Shown here: positions 1 through 6,362 of the stretch, in pieces
How the letters are laid out: each line of letters starts with the position of its first letter
Numbering within the stretch: the first letter of the stretch is position 1
From: Caryophanales bacterium
Lineage (GTDB): Bacteria; Bacillota_I; Bacilli_A; RFN20; CAG-826
Direction of reading: 5' to 3'
NCBI GenBank assembly: GCA_028723545.1
Contig: JAQYER010000162.1
Span: 1 to 13,601 of the forward strand
Length of the DNA: 13,601 nt
Notes under the pieces: generated by a model
Told to the model about the DNA's origin: nothing
The model's database searches: none
What the model saw: only the letters and a program-made list of their open reading frames with translations
Translations under genes and position numbers: made by a program

Positions 1-465
1 TTTATCAAAAGAAGGGAAATCAGAATTAAGAACCATATTTCTAATTTCTTCTTCTGTCGCAGGACTAGTAAAACCATCTCTTCTTACATATATCATAGGC
101 ATTCCCTGGTGTCTTAGAATTAATGGTTTTTTTGAAGATTCATTTATTGTTATTTTAATAATATATCTAATTGAATTATTTATTTTATAAGGAATAGTTT
201 CGATAAAATAAGAAGGCATTATGGAAAAATGGTTGCTTAATTCGTTATGAAAAAATAATTTTTCACCATCTAAACTTTTTTGGTCATATCCAATTAATTT
301 TAGAGTTTTATCCTCAACACCAACATAAAATACTCCGCCTTCCGCATTAGCGAATCCATCAACAGTTTTTAGCCAAGAAAGAGTATTGTCACGATTTAAA
401 ATACCTTTATATTCAAGTTCATTATTTTCTTCTGTTAGATTTGGAATTATATCAATTAACTGCAT
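1..465 (-). CDS. AlbA_2/Schlafen-like DNA-binding domain protein (N-terminal 155 aa, cut by window edge)
   Basis: The reverse strand is open from an ATG at 463-465 to the window edge, giving 155 codons. The start (MQLIDIIPNLTEENNELEYK) is preceded by AAGGAG at 474-479, at good spacing. Residues of the type NELEYKGIL, the FANAEGGVFYVGVED block (about residues 38-52), and a later YVRRDGFTSPATEEEIRNM block match the AlbA_2 (Schlafen AAA_4) domain, which usually opens proteins annotated as putative transcriptional regulators or ATP-dependent helicases with a C-terminal winged helix. Such proteins are thought to bind nucleic acid. The C-terminal part lies outside the window, so the full architecture is unknown. 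The gene is divergent from the glycerate kinase, and its promoter region is packed with short repeats that could be its own operator (inference). Confidence 0.8.
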   Translation of the reverse strand, partial: MQLIDIIPNLTEENNELEYKGILNRDNTLSWLKTVDGFANAEGGVFYVGVEDKTLKLIGYDQKSLDGEKLFFHNELSNHFSIMPSYFIETIPYKINNSIRYIIKITINESSKKPLILRHQGMPMIYVRRDGFTSPATEEEIRNMVLNSDFPSFDK

Positions 466-485
466 ATTTATTTCTCCTTAGACAA

Positions 486-514
486 AGTATACTTCAAAGT
501 TACTTCAAAGTCTA
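486..514 (-). promoter_or_regulatory. Candidate promoter of the AlbA_2-domain gene
   Basis: On the minus strand, TATACT (486-491) has a TAGACT -35-like hexamer (509-514) at 17-bp spacing. The hexamers lie inside the ACTTCAAAGT repeats, so a protein on the repeats would cover the promoter. The predicted transcript start falls almost on the ribosome binding site, so the call is tentative. Confidence 0.4.
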
Positions 515-557
515 CTTCAAAGTTACTTCAAAGTCTTTTTGAAGTTGTTGAAGTAAC
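491..557. repeat. Phased ACTTCAAAGT direct-repeat array with an inverted copy (operator-like)
   Basis: Four exact copies of ACTTCAAAGT start at 491, 502, 514 and 525, spaced 11, 12 and 11 bp, close to one helical turn. Each copy is itself a near palindrome (ACTT-CA-AAGT). Inverted partial copies follow: TTTGAAGT at 538-545 and TTGAAGTAAC at 548-557. The last is the exact reverse complement of GTTACTTCAA at 499-508 and 522-531. The array fills the 124-bp gap between two divergent genes and overlaps the candidate minus-strand promoter. This arrangement fits cooperative binding of a dimeric regulator. The identity of that regulator, possibly the AlbA_2 protein, is inference. Confidence 0.75.
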
Positions 558-573
558 ATTTATTTTTGTGAGT

Positions 574-579
574 TATAAT
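574..579 (+). promoter_or_regulatory. -10 box of the glycerate kinase gene, implying a leaderless mRNA
   Basis: A perfect TATAAT at 574-579 ends 10 nt before the ATG at 590. Transcription would start within about 4 nt of the start codon, leaving no room for a ribosome binding site, and none is visible. No good -35 hexamer is seen at 17 bp (AAGTAA at 551-556). Confidence 0.55.
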
Positions 580-589
580 AAATGATATT

Positions 590-1714
590 ATGAAAAAGAT
601 AGTTGTTATTTCAGATTCGTTTAAGGGGTCATTATCAAGCAAAGAAATATTAAATATATTTCAAGAAGTCAAAGAAGAATATCTTCCAAATGTCATAATA
701 AAATCATTTCCAATTGCGGACGGAGGAGAAGGCACTGTTGAAGCTTTTTCTTCTTTTCAAAAAGGACAAATAGTAAATATTAGAGTTCATGATTCATATA
801 TGAATATGATTGATACTAAATATTTTATTAATGAAGATAATGAAGCTATTATTGAAATTGCTTCCTCAAGCGCATTAACACAAGTAAAAAACAATAAAGA
901 TCCATCCAAAACATCAACATATGGAATCGGAGAACAAATAAAAGACGCTATTAAACGAGGAGTTAAGAAAATATATATTGGTCTAGGTGGTAGTTCCACT
1001 AATGATATGGGAGTAGGAGCATCATGTGCATTATCCACTATATTTTATAATCAAAACAATAAGCCATTCATTCCAGTTGGAGGAACACTAAAAGATATTG
1101 TTTCCTATGATGATTCTGAAACTAAGAAATTATTAAAAGGTGTTGAAATAATTTGTTTATCAGATGTTAATAATGTTACTTATGGTCCTGATGGAGCTTC
1201 TTTCGTTTATGCCAAACAAAAAGGTGCGGATGAAGCAATGATTAAAATGTTGGATGATGGATTAAAACATTTGTCTTCATTAATATATAACATATCAAAT
1301 ATTGATGTATCAAATCTTCCAAAAGGTGGAGCAGCTGGTGCTTTTGGAGCGGGTTCTTATGCTTTTTTAAATGCCAAATTAAAATCAGGTATTGATACAA
1401 TTTTACAATTATTACATTTTGAAGATGAAATAAAAGATGCTGATTATATTTTTACTGGTGAAGGAAAAATTGATTATCAAACTTTAAAAGGAAAAGCAAT
1501 TTATGGAATAGCCAAAATCGCTAATAAGCATCGTGTTCCATTAATTTGCATTTGTGGATTAGTTGATTCATCAATTAATCAAGATAATTTGAAAGAATTG
1601 GGAATTATTAAAGCAATATCAATTTCTGAAGGATATGATGTTAATTATTCAATGACTCACGCGAAAGATCTATATAAAAGCCACTTAATCAAAATTATTA
1701 AAGATTTAAAATAA
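590..1714 (+). CDS. glxK: Glycerate 2-kinase (GlxK/GarK family)
   Basis: This 374-aa protein is full length for the glycerate kinase family (PF02595), which phosphorylates D-glycerate with ATP, normally to 2-phosphoglycerate, feeding lower glycolysis in the cytoplasm. Visible family motifs are IVVISDSFKGSLSS at the N-terminus (residues 4-17), ADGGEGT (43-49), GLGGSSTNDMG (131-141), the SDVNN..YGPDGAS block (191-204), AKQKGAD (208-214), PKGGAAGAFGAG (244-255) and FTGEGKIDYQTLKGK (288-302). The start is fixed by the DSFKGS motif, which always lies near residue 10. No ribosome binding site precedes the ATG, and a TATAAT lies 10 nt upstream, so the mRNA is probably leaderless. The gene stands alone, divergent from the AlbA_2 gene and followed by a hairpin terminator. 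No glycerate-producing dehydrogenase is nearby, so the source of substrate cannot be read here. Confidence 0.93.
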   Translation: MKKIVVISDSFKGSLSSKEILNIFQEVKEEYLPNVIIKSFPIADGGEGTVEAFSSFQKGQIVNIRVHDSYMNMIDTKYFINEDNEAIIEIASSSALTQVKNNKDPSKTSTYGIGEQIKDAIKRGVKKIYIGLGGSSTNDMGVGASCALSTIFYNQNNKPFIPVGGTLKDIVSYDDSETKKLLKGVEIICLSDVNNVTYGPDGASFVYAKQKGADEAMIKMLDDGLKHLSSLIYNISNIDVSNLPKGGAAGAFGAGSYAFLNAKLKSGIDTILQLLHFEDEIKDADYIFTGEGKIDYQTLKGKAIYGIAKIANKHRVPLICICGLVDSSINQDNLKELGIIKAISISEGYDVNYSMTHAKDLYKSHLIKIIKDLK

Positions 1715-1752
1715 ATAAGCATCCCCAATAGCAAATGGAGATGCTTATTTTT
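1714..1752. terminator. Rho-independent terminator between convergent genes
   Basis: AATAAGCATCCCC (1714-1726) pairs with GGAGATGCTTATT (1737-1749), with one mismatch in 13 bp and a 10-nt loop, followed by Ts through 1752. The stem starts at the last base of the glycerate kinase stop codon. Read on the minus strand, the stem is followed by TATTTT, so it may also stop transcripts from the DUF308 gene. Confidence 0.85.
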
Positions 1753-1785
1753 AATTTAAATGATTTCTTGTGTAGATATTTGTAA

Positions 1786-2274
1786 TTATTTCTTTGATAA
1801 TGCTGAAATACCAATGAAAATCGCATCAAGAACAAAGACAACACCAATGATAATAAATAAGATGTCTGCAGCAGAAGCGAATTTTCCAATAACTAATAAA
1901 ACACCAACAACAATTGTTATAACAGCGTAGATAATTGGGGTAACTTTTTTAGTTTTAATTGCATTAATTAAATCAAGAATACCTTTAATAACGATTAATA
2001 CACCTAGAACTAATAAAATAATTTCTACAATAGTCCAGCCTAAGACAATAATAACCGCTCCAATAACAATTTGAATAATTCCTTCAGTAGTTTTCTTATT
2101 GTTTACAATATCTAAAATACCTTTAACAATGAATAAGACACCTAAAATTGTTAATGCAATTTCAAGAACTAATCCAACGATACCTGATTTAAAAACAATA
2201 AATAAAATACCAATGATAAGATACGCTAAAGCGATAAGTAATTGGCTAGTTTGTTTATTAATAGATTTTGCCAT
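1786..2274 (-). CDS. DUF308/HdeD-like small multipass membrane protein
   Basis: This 162-aa, highly hydrophobic protein has about six transmembrane segments, arranged as repeated helix pairs joined by short basic loops. The pairs read ALAYLIIGILFIVFKSG, ALTILGVLFIVKGILDI, GIIQIVIGAVIIVLG, ILLVLGVLIVIKGILDL, AVITIVVGVLLVIGK and ILFIIIGVVFVLDAIFIG. The repeated GVLxIVKGILDxxN element is typical of DUF308, the repeat of HdeD (an acid-stress membrane protein in E. coli). The exact role in Gram-positive bacteria is not established. The ATG at 2272-2274 has an excellent GGAGGAA at 2281-2287. The gene ends facing the glycerate kinase across a shared terminator, and it is divergent from the nucleotidase lipoprotein. 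Because the repeat is low-complexity and hydrophobic, the assignment rests on topology and the KGILD repeats. Confidence 0.75.
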   Translation of the reverse strand: MAKSINKQTSQLLIALAYLIIGILFIVFKSGIVGLVLEIALTILGVLFIVKGILDIVNNKKTTEGIIQIVIGAVIIVLGWTIVEIILLVLGVLIVIKGILDLINAIKTKKVTPIIYAVITIVVGVLLVIGKFASAADILFIIIGVVFVLDAIFIGISALSKK

Positions 2275-2303
2275 TTATTTTTCCTCCATTCGCAATTAGT
2301 TTA

Positions 2304-2323
2304 GTAATTTATATAAAAATTAC
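2304..2323. promoter_or_regulatory. Inverted repeat over the DUF308 promoter region
   Basis: GTAATTT (2304-2310) and AAATTAC (2317-2323) form a perfect 7-bp dyad with a 6-bp centre. It covers the TATAAA (2308-2313, minus strand) that is the best -10 candidate for the DUF308 gene. It could be an operator. The AT-rich context makes chance possible. Confidence 0.3.
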
Positions 2324-2416
2324 AAATTATTATTGTTTGATAGCAACATAATTTTGTTTATTGTTGATTATGATTACAAATATCACATTTTATTAGTGTT
2401 TTACTTTTCTTTTATT

Positions 2417-2422
2417 TATAAT
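2417..2422 (+). promoter_or_regulatory. -10 box of the nucleotidase lipoprotein gene
   Basis: TATAAT at 2417-2422 lies 27 nt before the ATG at 2450, leaving a leader of about 20 nt that contains the ribosome binding site. The -35 region (TTAGTG, 2393-2398) is weak. Confidence 0.5.
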
Positions 2423-2449
2423 AAAAAAGCCAATAAATGGAGAAATAAT

Positions 2450-4114
2450 ATGAAAAAAATCAATTTACTTGCTATATTATCAGTCTTCTTGATGACTTCA
2501 TGTAATACGATAGCCACTTTTCCTTCAAATAGTGATTCTTCGTCAAATACAACATCAGGAACTCAAATAACAACCACTACTTCGACTTCAAATTCAACTA
2601 GCACAACTTTAACAACTTCTACTTCATCTAGTACATCTGGTGGTGAATATGAGAAAGTTGTTCCTCTTAAATTTGCGGGATTTAATGATTTCCATGGAGC
2701 AATTGAAGAAACAGGAAATTCGGTTGGTCTATCTAAATTAGTTACATATATTAAACAAAAGAAATCTGAAGGCGCGATTATATGCAATTCTGGAGATATG
2801 TGGCAAGAAACATTCCTTTCAAGCGAATGCAAAGGAACAATTATTTCTAAAGCATTTAAAGAAGCTGGTGTTGATGTTAACACTCTTGGAAACCATGATT
2901 TCGACTGGAGTGTCGACGCAATTAGATTAAATGAAAGCGTTGAAGGTTTTAATGAAGAAATGCTAGGAGCAAATATCGTTAATTATCCAAAAACTACTTC
3001 AACATGGACTAAATCAGATTTAGGAAAAGAATATAAAACATTTGTATATAATCAAGGACTTCCAAACGAAATTAAAGTCGGTGTTGTTGGAGTTATTGGT
3101 AAAGATCAAATTACTTCAATTACTTCAAAAATGGTTGAAAATTATGTCTTTTATGACCACAATGAAACAATTAAAAATGTTTCAACAAAATTAAGAAGTG
3201 AAGAGGGATGCGATGTTGTTATTGCATCTTGTCACACTCCTTGTGGTCAATTAGATTCTTCATTATTTGATTATGACGCTAATGGACAAAGAAAATATAT
3301 CGATGGAGCGTTCTGTGCGCACGACCATTCGCTTGAATCGTTATCAATTAATGATGCTCCAATTATGGAAGCATCATGCCGTGGACAATATATGTCTGAA
3401 TTTACTTTATATTACAATGTTGAAACAAATAAAGTTGAATCTTCTACTCAAAATAATGTTTTCTTGGCTGATTTAAATTTAAAAGAAGATGAACAAACCA
3501 AAACTTTAGTAGATTCTTTCGCTTCAACTTGTAATGAATTAGGAAATACAGTTTATGGTCAAGTTTCAGGATACATGGATAGAACCACTATCGGAAGATG
3601 GCAAGCACAATGCGCAGCTGAAAAAGCAACTGAATTAGGAATTAATATTGATTTTGCTGTTGTTAATAGCGCGCGTTCTTCTTTAAACGCTGGCTCTATT
3701 AATCATTATGATATGTATGAAACTCATCCATTTATTAATGAATTATATGTCGTACAAGTTACTGGAGGAGATTTATACAACGAAATATATAGCTATTCCA
3801 ACCCATTTTACCGATTAACTACGAAAGCATTATCACAAAATTCGACTGAAAAATTTAATATCCTTATATACAATTATCTTTTATTCCATGTAAAAGTTAA
3901 TGATACGACATATGAAAAAACATATGATTATTTCCCTTCTTTAACTAATAGTGAATATGAACCATATATTTTAAAAGATGCATCTAACAATAAAATAAAT
4001 GTCTTAGACTTAACAATCAAAGATTTACAAAATAGAGGAACAATTGATCCGACTTCTTATAGCGAAAATAGTTGGCACAACACTAGATCAATGCTAACTG
4101 AACAACAAAGTTAA
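2450..4114 (+). CDS. Secreted 5'-nucleotidase / metallophosphatase lipoprotein (UshA family)
   Basis: This 554-aa protein starts at 2450, where GGAG (2439-2442) precedes MKKINLLAILSVFLMTSC. The lipobox MTSC (Cys18) predicts a membrane-anchored lipoprotein. A Ser/Thr-rich linker (about 21-65) leads to a calcineurin-like phosphoesterase domain with all expected metal ligands: NDFHG (Asp80, His82), SGDMWQ (Asp116), LGNHDFDW (Asn148-His149), SCHTPC (His262) and AHDHS (His291, His293). A 5'-nucleotidase C-terminal domain follows, with VVNSARSSL (Arg409) and HPFINELYVVQVTGGDLYNEI. The family hydrolyses extracellular nucleotides or sugar nucleotides to nucleosides and phosphate. The usual GGDGY substrate-loop motif near the end is not visible, and the Gly-Gly of the NxGGxR motif is replaced by Ser-Ala, so the substrate may differ. 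The convergent Na/Pi transporter could import the phosphate released (inference). Confidence 0.87.
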   Translation: MKKINLLAILSVFLMTSCNTIATFPSNSDSSSNTTSGTQITTTTSTSNSTSTTLTTSTSSSTSGGEYEKVVPLKFAGFNDFHGAIEETGNSVGLSKLVTYIKQKKSEGAIICNSGDMWQETFLSSECKGTIISKAFKEAGVDVNTLGNHDFDWSVDAIRLNESVEGFNEEMLGANIVNYPKTTSTWTKSDLGKEYKTFVYNQGLPNEIKVGVVGVIGKDQITSITSKMVENYVFYDHNETIKNVSTKLRSEEGCDVVIASCHTPCGQLDSSLFDYDANGQRKYIDGAFCAHDHSLESLSINDAPIMEASCRGQYMSEFTLYYNVETNKVESSTQNNVFLADLNLKEDEQTKTLVDSFASTCNELGNTVYGQVSGYMDRTTIGRWQAQCAAEKATELGINIDFAVVNSARSSLNAGSINHYDMYETHPFINELYVVQVTGGDLYNEIYSYSNPFYRLTTKALSQNSTEKFNILIYNYLLFHVKVNDTTYEKTYDYFPSLTNSEYEPYILKDASNNKINVLDLTIKDLQNRGTIDPTSYSENSWHNTRSMLTEQQS

Positions 4115-5841
4115 TATCGATTTGACATTTCATTAAAATGCTCTTCTTCACTAACTGATAGACGATAATTTTTATCTGTTGCAAATAATTTTGCGATATT
4201 TGAACAGTGAGAATAGATTCTTTCGTATGAATTCAATATATCAACAAATACTAAATCGATATATTGAACTTTGTTTTTGCCATTATTTTTAATATCGTCA
4301 TAATGTTTGGAAATATATTCATCCAATTTAGATATTTCAAAACGTCGATTTTTAATTAAATCTAATGCTTTTTGTTTATCTTCATTGACGAACACATCAA
4401 TCGTATCAATAACTAAAGCTAAAGCAATTTCATTCGCATGAATAAATATTTGTTTAGTATTTTCATTTATTTTTTCTTTTCTCTCGGATGCACCTTCGTA
4501 GAAATTCATTAATTCATTGCCATAATCTCCGATACGCTCAATATCTTTACATGCTTTCATTACACGTGCATAATTTCGTAAATCATAATCAGATAATTCA
4601 CCTTTATCAGCTTGTAAAAGATATTCATTCAAATTACGGTCAATAGAATCTATTCTTGATTCAATATCATAAACAAATGAAGCATCTTCTTTATTTGGTT
4701 TGTTTATATAAACATTAATTGTCTCAAGCATTGTTTTTGTGTAAGAAAACATTACCACTACTTGTTCTTTTGCTAATCTAATTCCTTCTGATGGGAATTT
4801 TTTAAGTGATCCAGCATCTAATTCTTTAATTGCTACAAGTGAATTTATCTTATCTTCACCAGGTACGATTTTTCTCATTAATTTGCACATTATCTTAGTT
4901 AATGGAAGGAAAATAATAGACGCGACCATATTAAACAATAAATGTGATAACGCTAATTGGAGTTTAGCGTCGATTTTCCATTCATATGAATTAATAATAA
5001 GCGGTTTACATGGGTATAATAAAATCATAAATACAAGCGCGCCACAAAGGTTGAAAAAGAGATGGAATAACGCAACTCTTTTCGCGTCTTTTGAACCGCC
5101 AATTGACGCAATTAAAGCAGTAGAAGTTGAACCAATATTCGAGCCAAATACAATAGGCAATACCCCAAATAATGATATAGCAGTAATTGATGGATCTAAT
5201 CTAAAAGCAATAATTGATGCGGCATATATTCCTTGAATAACACCCACTACTGCACTTGATGATTGAAGTAAGGCAGTCAATATAGCGCCTAATAATAAAC
5301 CAAGCCAAGGATTGTTGGCCAAAAAGACAAATAAATCAATAAAAAACGATTCAGCAGCAATCAATTCTAAATTTTGTTGGACAATCCATAATCCTAAGAA
5401 AATTAATCCAATTGAGAAAAATAAATCACCAATATCTTGCATTCTTTTTCTTGTTGCAAGCATAACAATAACTGAACCAATTAAAACAAAAACAGGCATA
5501 TATTCCATTATTGGGATAGAAACAATGAACGCAGTAATCGTCGTTCCAATGTTCGCTCCAATAATAATTGGAATAGCCTGTTCTAATGTCATTGATCCCG
5601 CTCTAACTAAGCCGATCGATAACGCAGATGTTGCCCCACTTGATTGAACTGCGGCAGTAAATCCAGCGCCGGTTAATAATCCAGTAAAACGATTTTTTGA
5701 GCATCCATCTATAATTTTTCTTAATTTATTTCCAGTTAATCTTTTTAACGTTTTAGATATTAAAGTAATTCCATATAAAAATAGGCCAAGACCACCAATA
5801 ATTAGCATCCAAAATCCAATGTCTTTATATGTAAAATTCAT
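4111..5841 (-). CDS. Na+/phosphate cotransporter with PhoU-like C-terminal domain (NptA/PNaS family)
   Basis: This 576-aa membrane protein contains two inverted Na_Pi_cotrans repeats. The first carries QSSGATSA (66-73) and GANIGTT (95-101), and the second carries QSSSAVVG (193-200) and GSNIGSTST (233-241). The paired QSS and G(A/S)NIG motifs form the substrate and sodium site in this family. About eight hydrophobic segments lie in residues 1-320. Residues from about 340 to 576 form a soluble helical tail resembling PhoU, which in this family probably senses or gates transport. The predicted role is sodium-driven phosphate uptake at the cytoplasmic membrane; some relatives export phosphate. 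No ribosome binding site precedes the ATG, and TATAAT ends 7 nt upstream, so the mRNA is probably leaderless. The stop codon shares TTAA with the nucleotidase stop. Confidence 0.92.
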   Translation of the reverse strand: MNFTYKDIGFWMLIIGGLGLFLYGITLISKTLKRLTGNKLRKIIDGCSKNRFTGLLTGAGFTAAVQSSGATSALSIGLVRAGSMTLEQAIPIIIGANIGTTITAFIVSIPIMEYMPVFVLIGSVIVMLATRKRMQDIGDLFFSIGLIFLGLWIVQQNLELIAAESFFIDLFVFLANNPWLGLLLGAILTALLQSSSAVVGVIQGIYAASIIAFRLDPSITAISLFGVLPIVFGSNIGSTSTALIASIGGSKDAKRVALFHLFFNLCGALVFMILLYPCKPLIINSYEWKIDAKLQLALSHLLFNMVASIIFLPLTKIMCKLMRKIVPGEDKINSLVAIKELDAGSLKKFPSEGIRLAKEQVVVMFSYTKTMLETINVYINKPNKEDASFVYDIESRIDSIDRNLNEYLLQADKGELSDYDLRNYARVMKACKDIERIGDYGNELMNFYEGASERKEKINENTKQIFIHANEIALALVIDTIDVFVNEDKQKALDLIKNRRFEISKLDEYISKHYDDIKNNGKNKVQYIDLVFVDILNSYERIYSHCSNIAKLFATDKNYRLSVSEEEHFNEMSNRY

Positions 5842-5848
5842 GTAAACT

Positions 5849-5877
5849 ATTATAATTAATTTTCATGGAATTTTCTA
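5849..5877 (-). promoter_or_regulatory. Promoter of the Na/Pi cotransporter gene, leaderless type
   Basis: Minus-strand TATAAT (5849-5854) has TAGAAA (5872-5877) 17 bp upstream. Only 7 nt separate the -10 box from the ATG at 5839-5841, which places the expected transcription start on the start codon. Confidence 0.6.
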
Positions 5878-5918
5878 TATGAATATCAATAATTTTAGAT
5901 ATTTTTATTCTGTGTTAC

Positions 5919-5946
5919 TTGACACTTTTTTTGCAACAAATACATT
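5919..5946 (+). promoter_or_regulatory. Candidate plus-strand promoter into the repeat-rich gap
   Basis: A consensus TTGACA (5919-5924) is followed after 16 bp by TACATT (5941-5946). Transcription would start near 5953 and run through the 62-aa ORF and the repeats to the plus-strand terminator at 6340-6362, giving an RNA of about 410 nt. The -10 match is only 4 of 6. Confidence 0.4.
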
Positions 5947-6015
5947 TCTATTCATAGTTTTATATTATTTTTATCGATTGCCATTCTTTTCTTTTCTAGT
6001 TTTTTATTTCGACTG

Positions 6016-6204
6016 GTGAAGAAGGAAGGCGATATTGATATATTTTTTCCTTGCTGCTTAGGAAAGAGGAATTATGTCAAATTAATGACATGCATAAGCA
6101 AAAAAAGCCTATGGCTTTTAAAAAAAGGAGAAGATTTAAAACAAATTGATTCTTTTGTTACTGATGGATACGCTTTTTCGGAAAAAACTGAACGACTTTT
6201 TTAA
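6016..6204 (+). CDS. Doubtful 62-aa ORF, unrecognised
   Basis: A GTG-started reading frame encodes a basic 62-aa peptide beginning MKKEGDIDIFFPCCLGKR and ending SEKTERLF. I recognise no family. There is no clear ribosome binding site, although AAGGAAGG lies just inside the frame. It contains two cysteines in a row and no transmembrane segment. Its last nine residues are encoded by the first of three tandem DNA repeats, and the other two repeats spell similar peptides in a different frame. It also spans a hairpin that looks like a minus-strand terminator (6100-6119), which argues against a working gene. It may be a decayed remnant or part of a non-coding transcript. Confidence 0.25.
   Translation: MKKEGDIDIFFPCCLGKRNYVKLMTCISKKSLWLLKKGEDLKQIDSFVTDGYAFSEKTERLF
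6074..6091. repeat. Short inverted repeat ATGTCA/TGACAT
   Basis: ATGTCA (6074-6079) and TGACAT (6086-6091) are perfect 6-bp inverted arms around a 6-bp centre. The core TGTCA/TGACA recurs in the dyad at 6361-6374, on the other side of the repeat cluster. Confidence 0.35.
6100..6119 (-). terminator. Minus-strand hairpin terminator
   Basis: Read on the minus strand, AAAAGCC (6113-6119) and GGCTTTT (6103-6109) pair around a 3-nt loop and run into three more Ts (to 6100). It would end minus-strand transcripts coming from the broken hydrolase and substrate-binding region. Confidence 0.55.
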
Positions 6205-6267
6205 TTTTTCGGAAAATTCCAAGCGAGTTTTGTTATATGTTTCGGAAAAAACCAAGCGAGTTTTGCG
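6174..6267. repeat. Three tandem imperfect 31-33 bp repeats (TTTTTCGGAAAA...AAGCGAGTTTTG)
   Basis: Units occupy 6174-6202, 6205-6232 and 6239-6267. The shared TCGGAAAA core begins at 6178, 6209 and 6242, giving periods of 31 and 33 bp. Units two and three also share CCAAGCGAGTTTTG exactly. On the plus strand the units read FSEKTERLF, FSENSKRVL and VSEKTKRVL; units two and three are in one frame and unit one is in another. The AT-rich flanks of each TCGG make it nearly palindromic. A further TTTTCGGAAAATT copy occurs at 13564-13576, upstream of the GGDEF gene. Function is unknown; a degraded coding repeat or a dispersed intergenic element both fit. Confidence 0.7.
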
Positions 6268-6287
6268 AAAAACTATATCATCCTGTA

Positions 6288-6322
6288 GTTTTACAGTTTA
6301 AATAATACTATACCATAAAAAC
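6288..6322. other. 35-nt element with type II CRISPR-repeat-like ends (solo repeat or anti-repeat remnant?)
   Basis: The element begins GTTTTACAGTTTAAAT and ends ACCATAAAAAC. Length, the GTTTTA start and the AAAAAC end, and the ACAGTT and TTAAAT blocks resemble type II-A CRISPR repeats, notably the reverse complement of the S. thermophilus CRISPR1 repeat as I remember it. Only one copy is present, so this is not an array, and no cas gene is in the window. It is followed 17 nt later by a GC-poor hairpin terminator, the order seen for an anti-repeat in tracrRNA. On the minus strand the same bases contain TGGTATAGT, an extended -10 promoter, which is a simpler reading. The call is a hypothesis only. 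Confidence 0.2.
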
Positions 6323-6339
6323 AAGGAATAATTTTGGAT

Positions 6340-6362
6340 ATTAGGCTTTGCCTAATTTTTTT
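6340..6362 (+). terminator. Plus-strand rho-independent terminator
   Basis: ATTAGGC (6340-6346) pairs perfectly with GCCTAAT (6350-6356) around a TTT loop, followed by a run of Ts to 6362. On the minus strand there is no T tail, so it serves plus-strand RNA only. The nearest annotated gene on the plus strand ends more than 2 kb upstream and faces an opposite gene, so a local transcript from the 5919-6340 region is implied. Confidence 0.75.

Noticed and set aside
491..534. Possible CRISPR array in the ACTTCAAAGT repeats.
   Set aside because: Units are 10 bp with 1-2 bp between them. CRISPR repeats and spacers are about 20-40 bp each. The layout is that of operators.
2333..2449. An upstream ATG at 2333 would extend the nucleotidase by 39 residues.
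   Set aside because: It has no ribosome binding site, would bury the lipoprotein signal peptide, and overlaps the -10 box. The ATG at 2450 has GGAG at good spacing and starts a classic lipobox signal.
6174..6267. CRISPR array made of the TTTTTCGGAAAA units.
   Set aside because: Repeats are nearly contiguous and imperfect, with only 2-6 bp between them, so there are no spacers.
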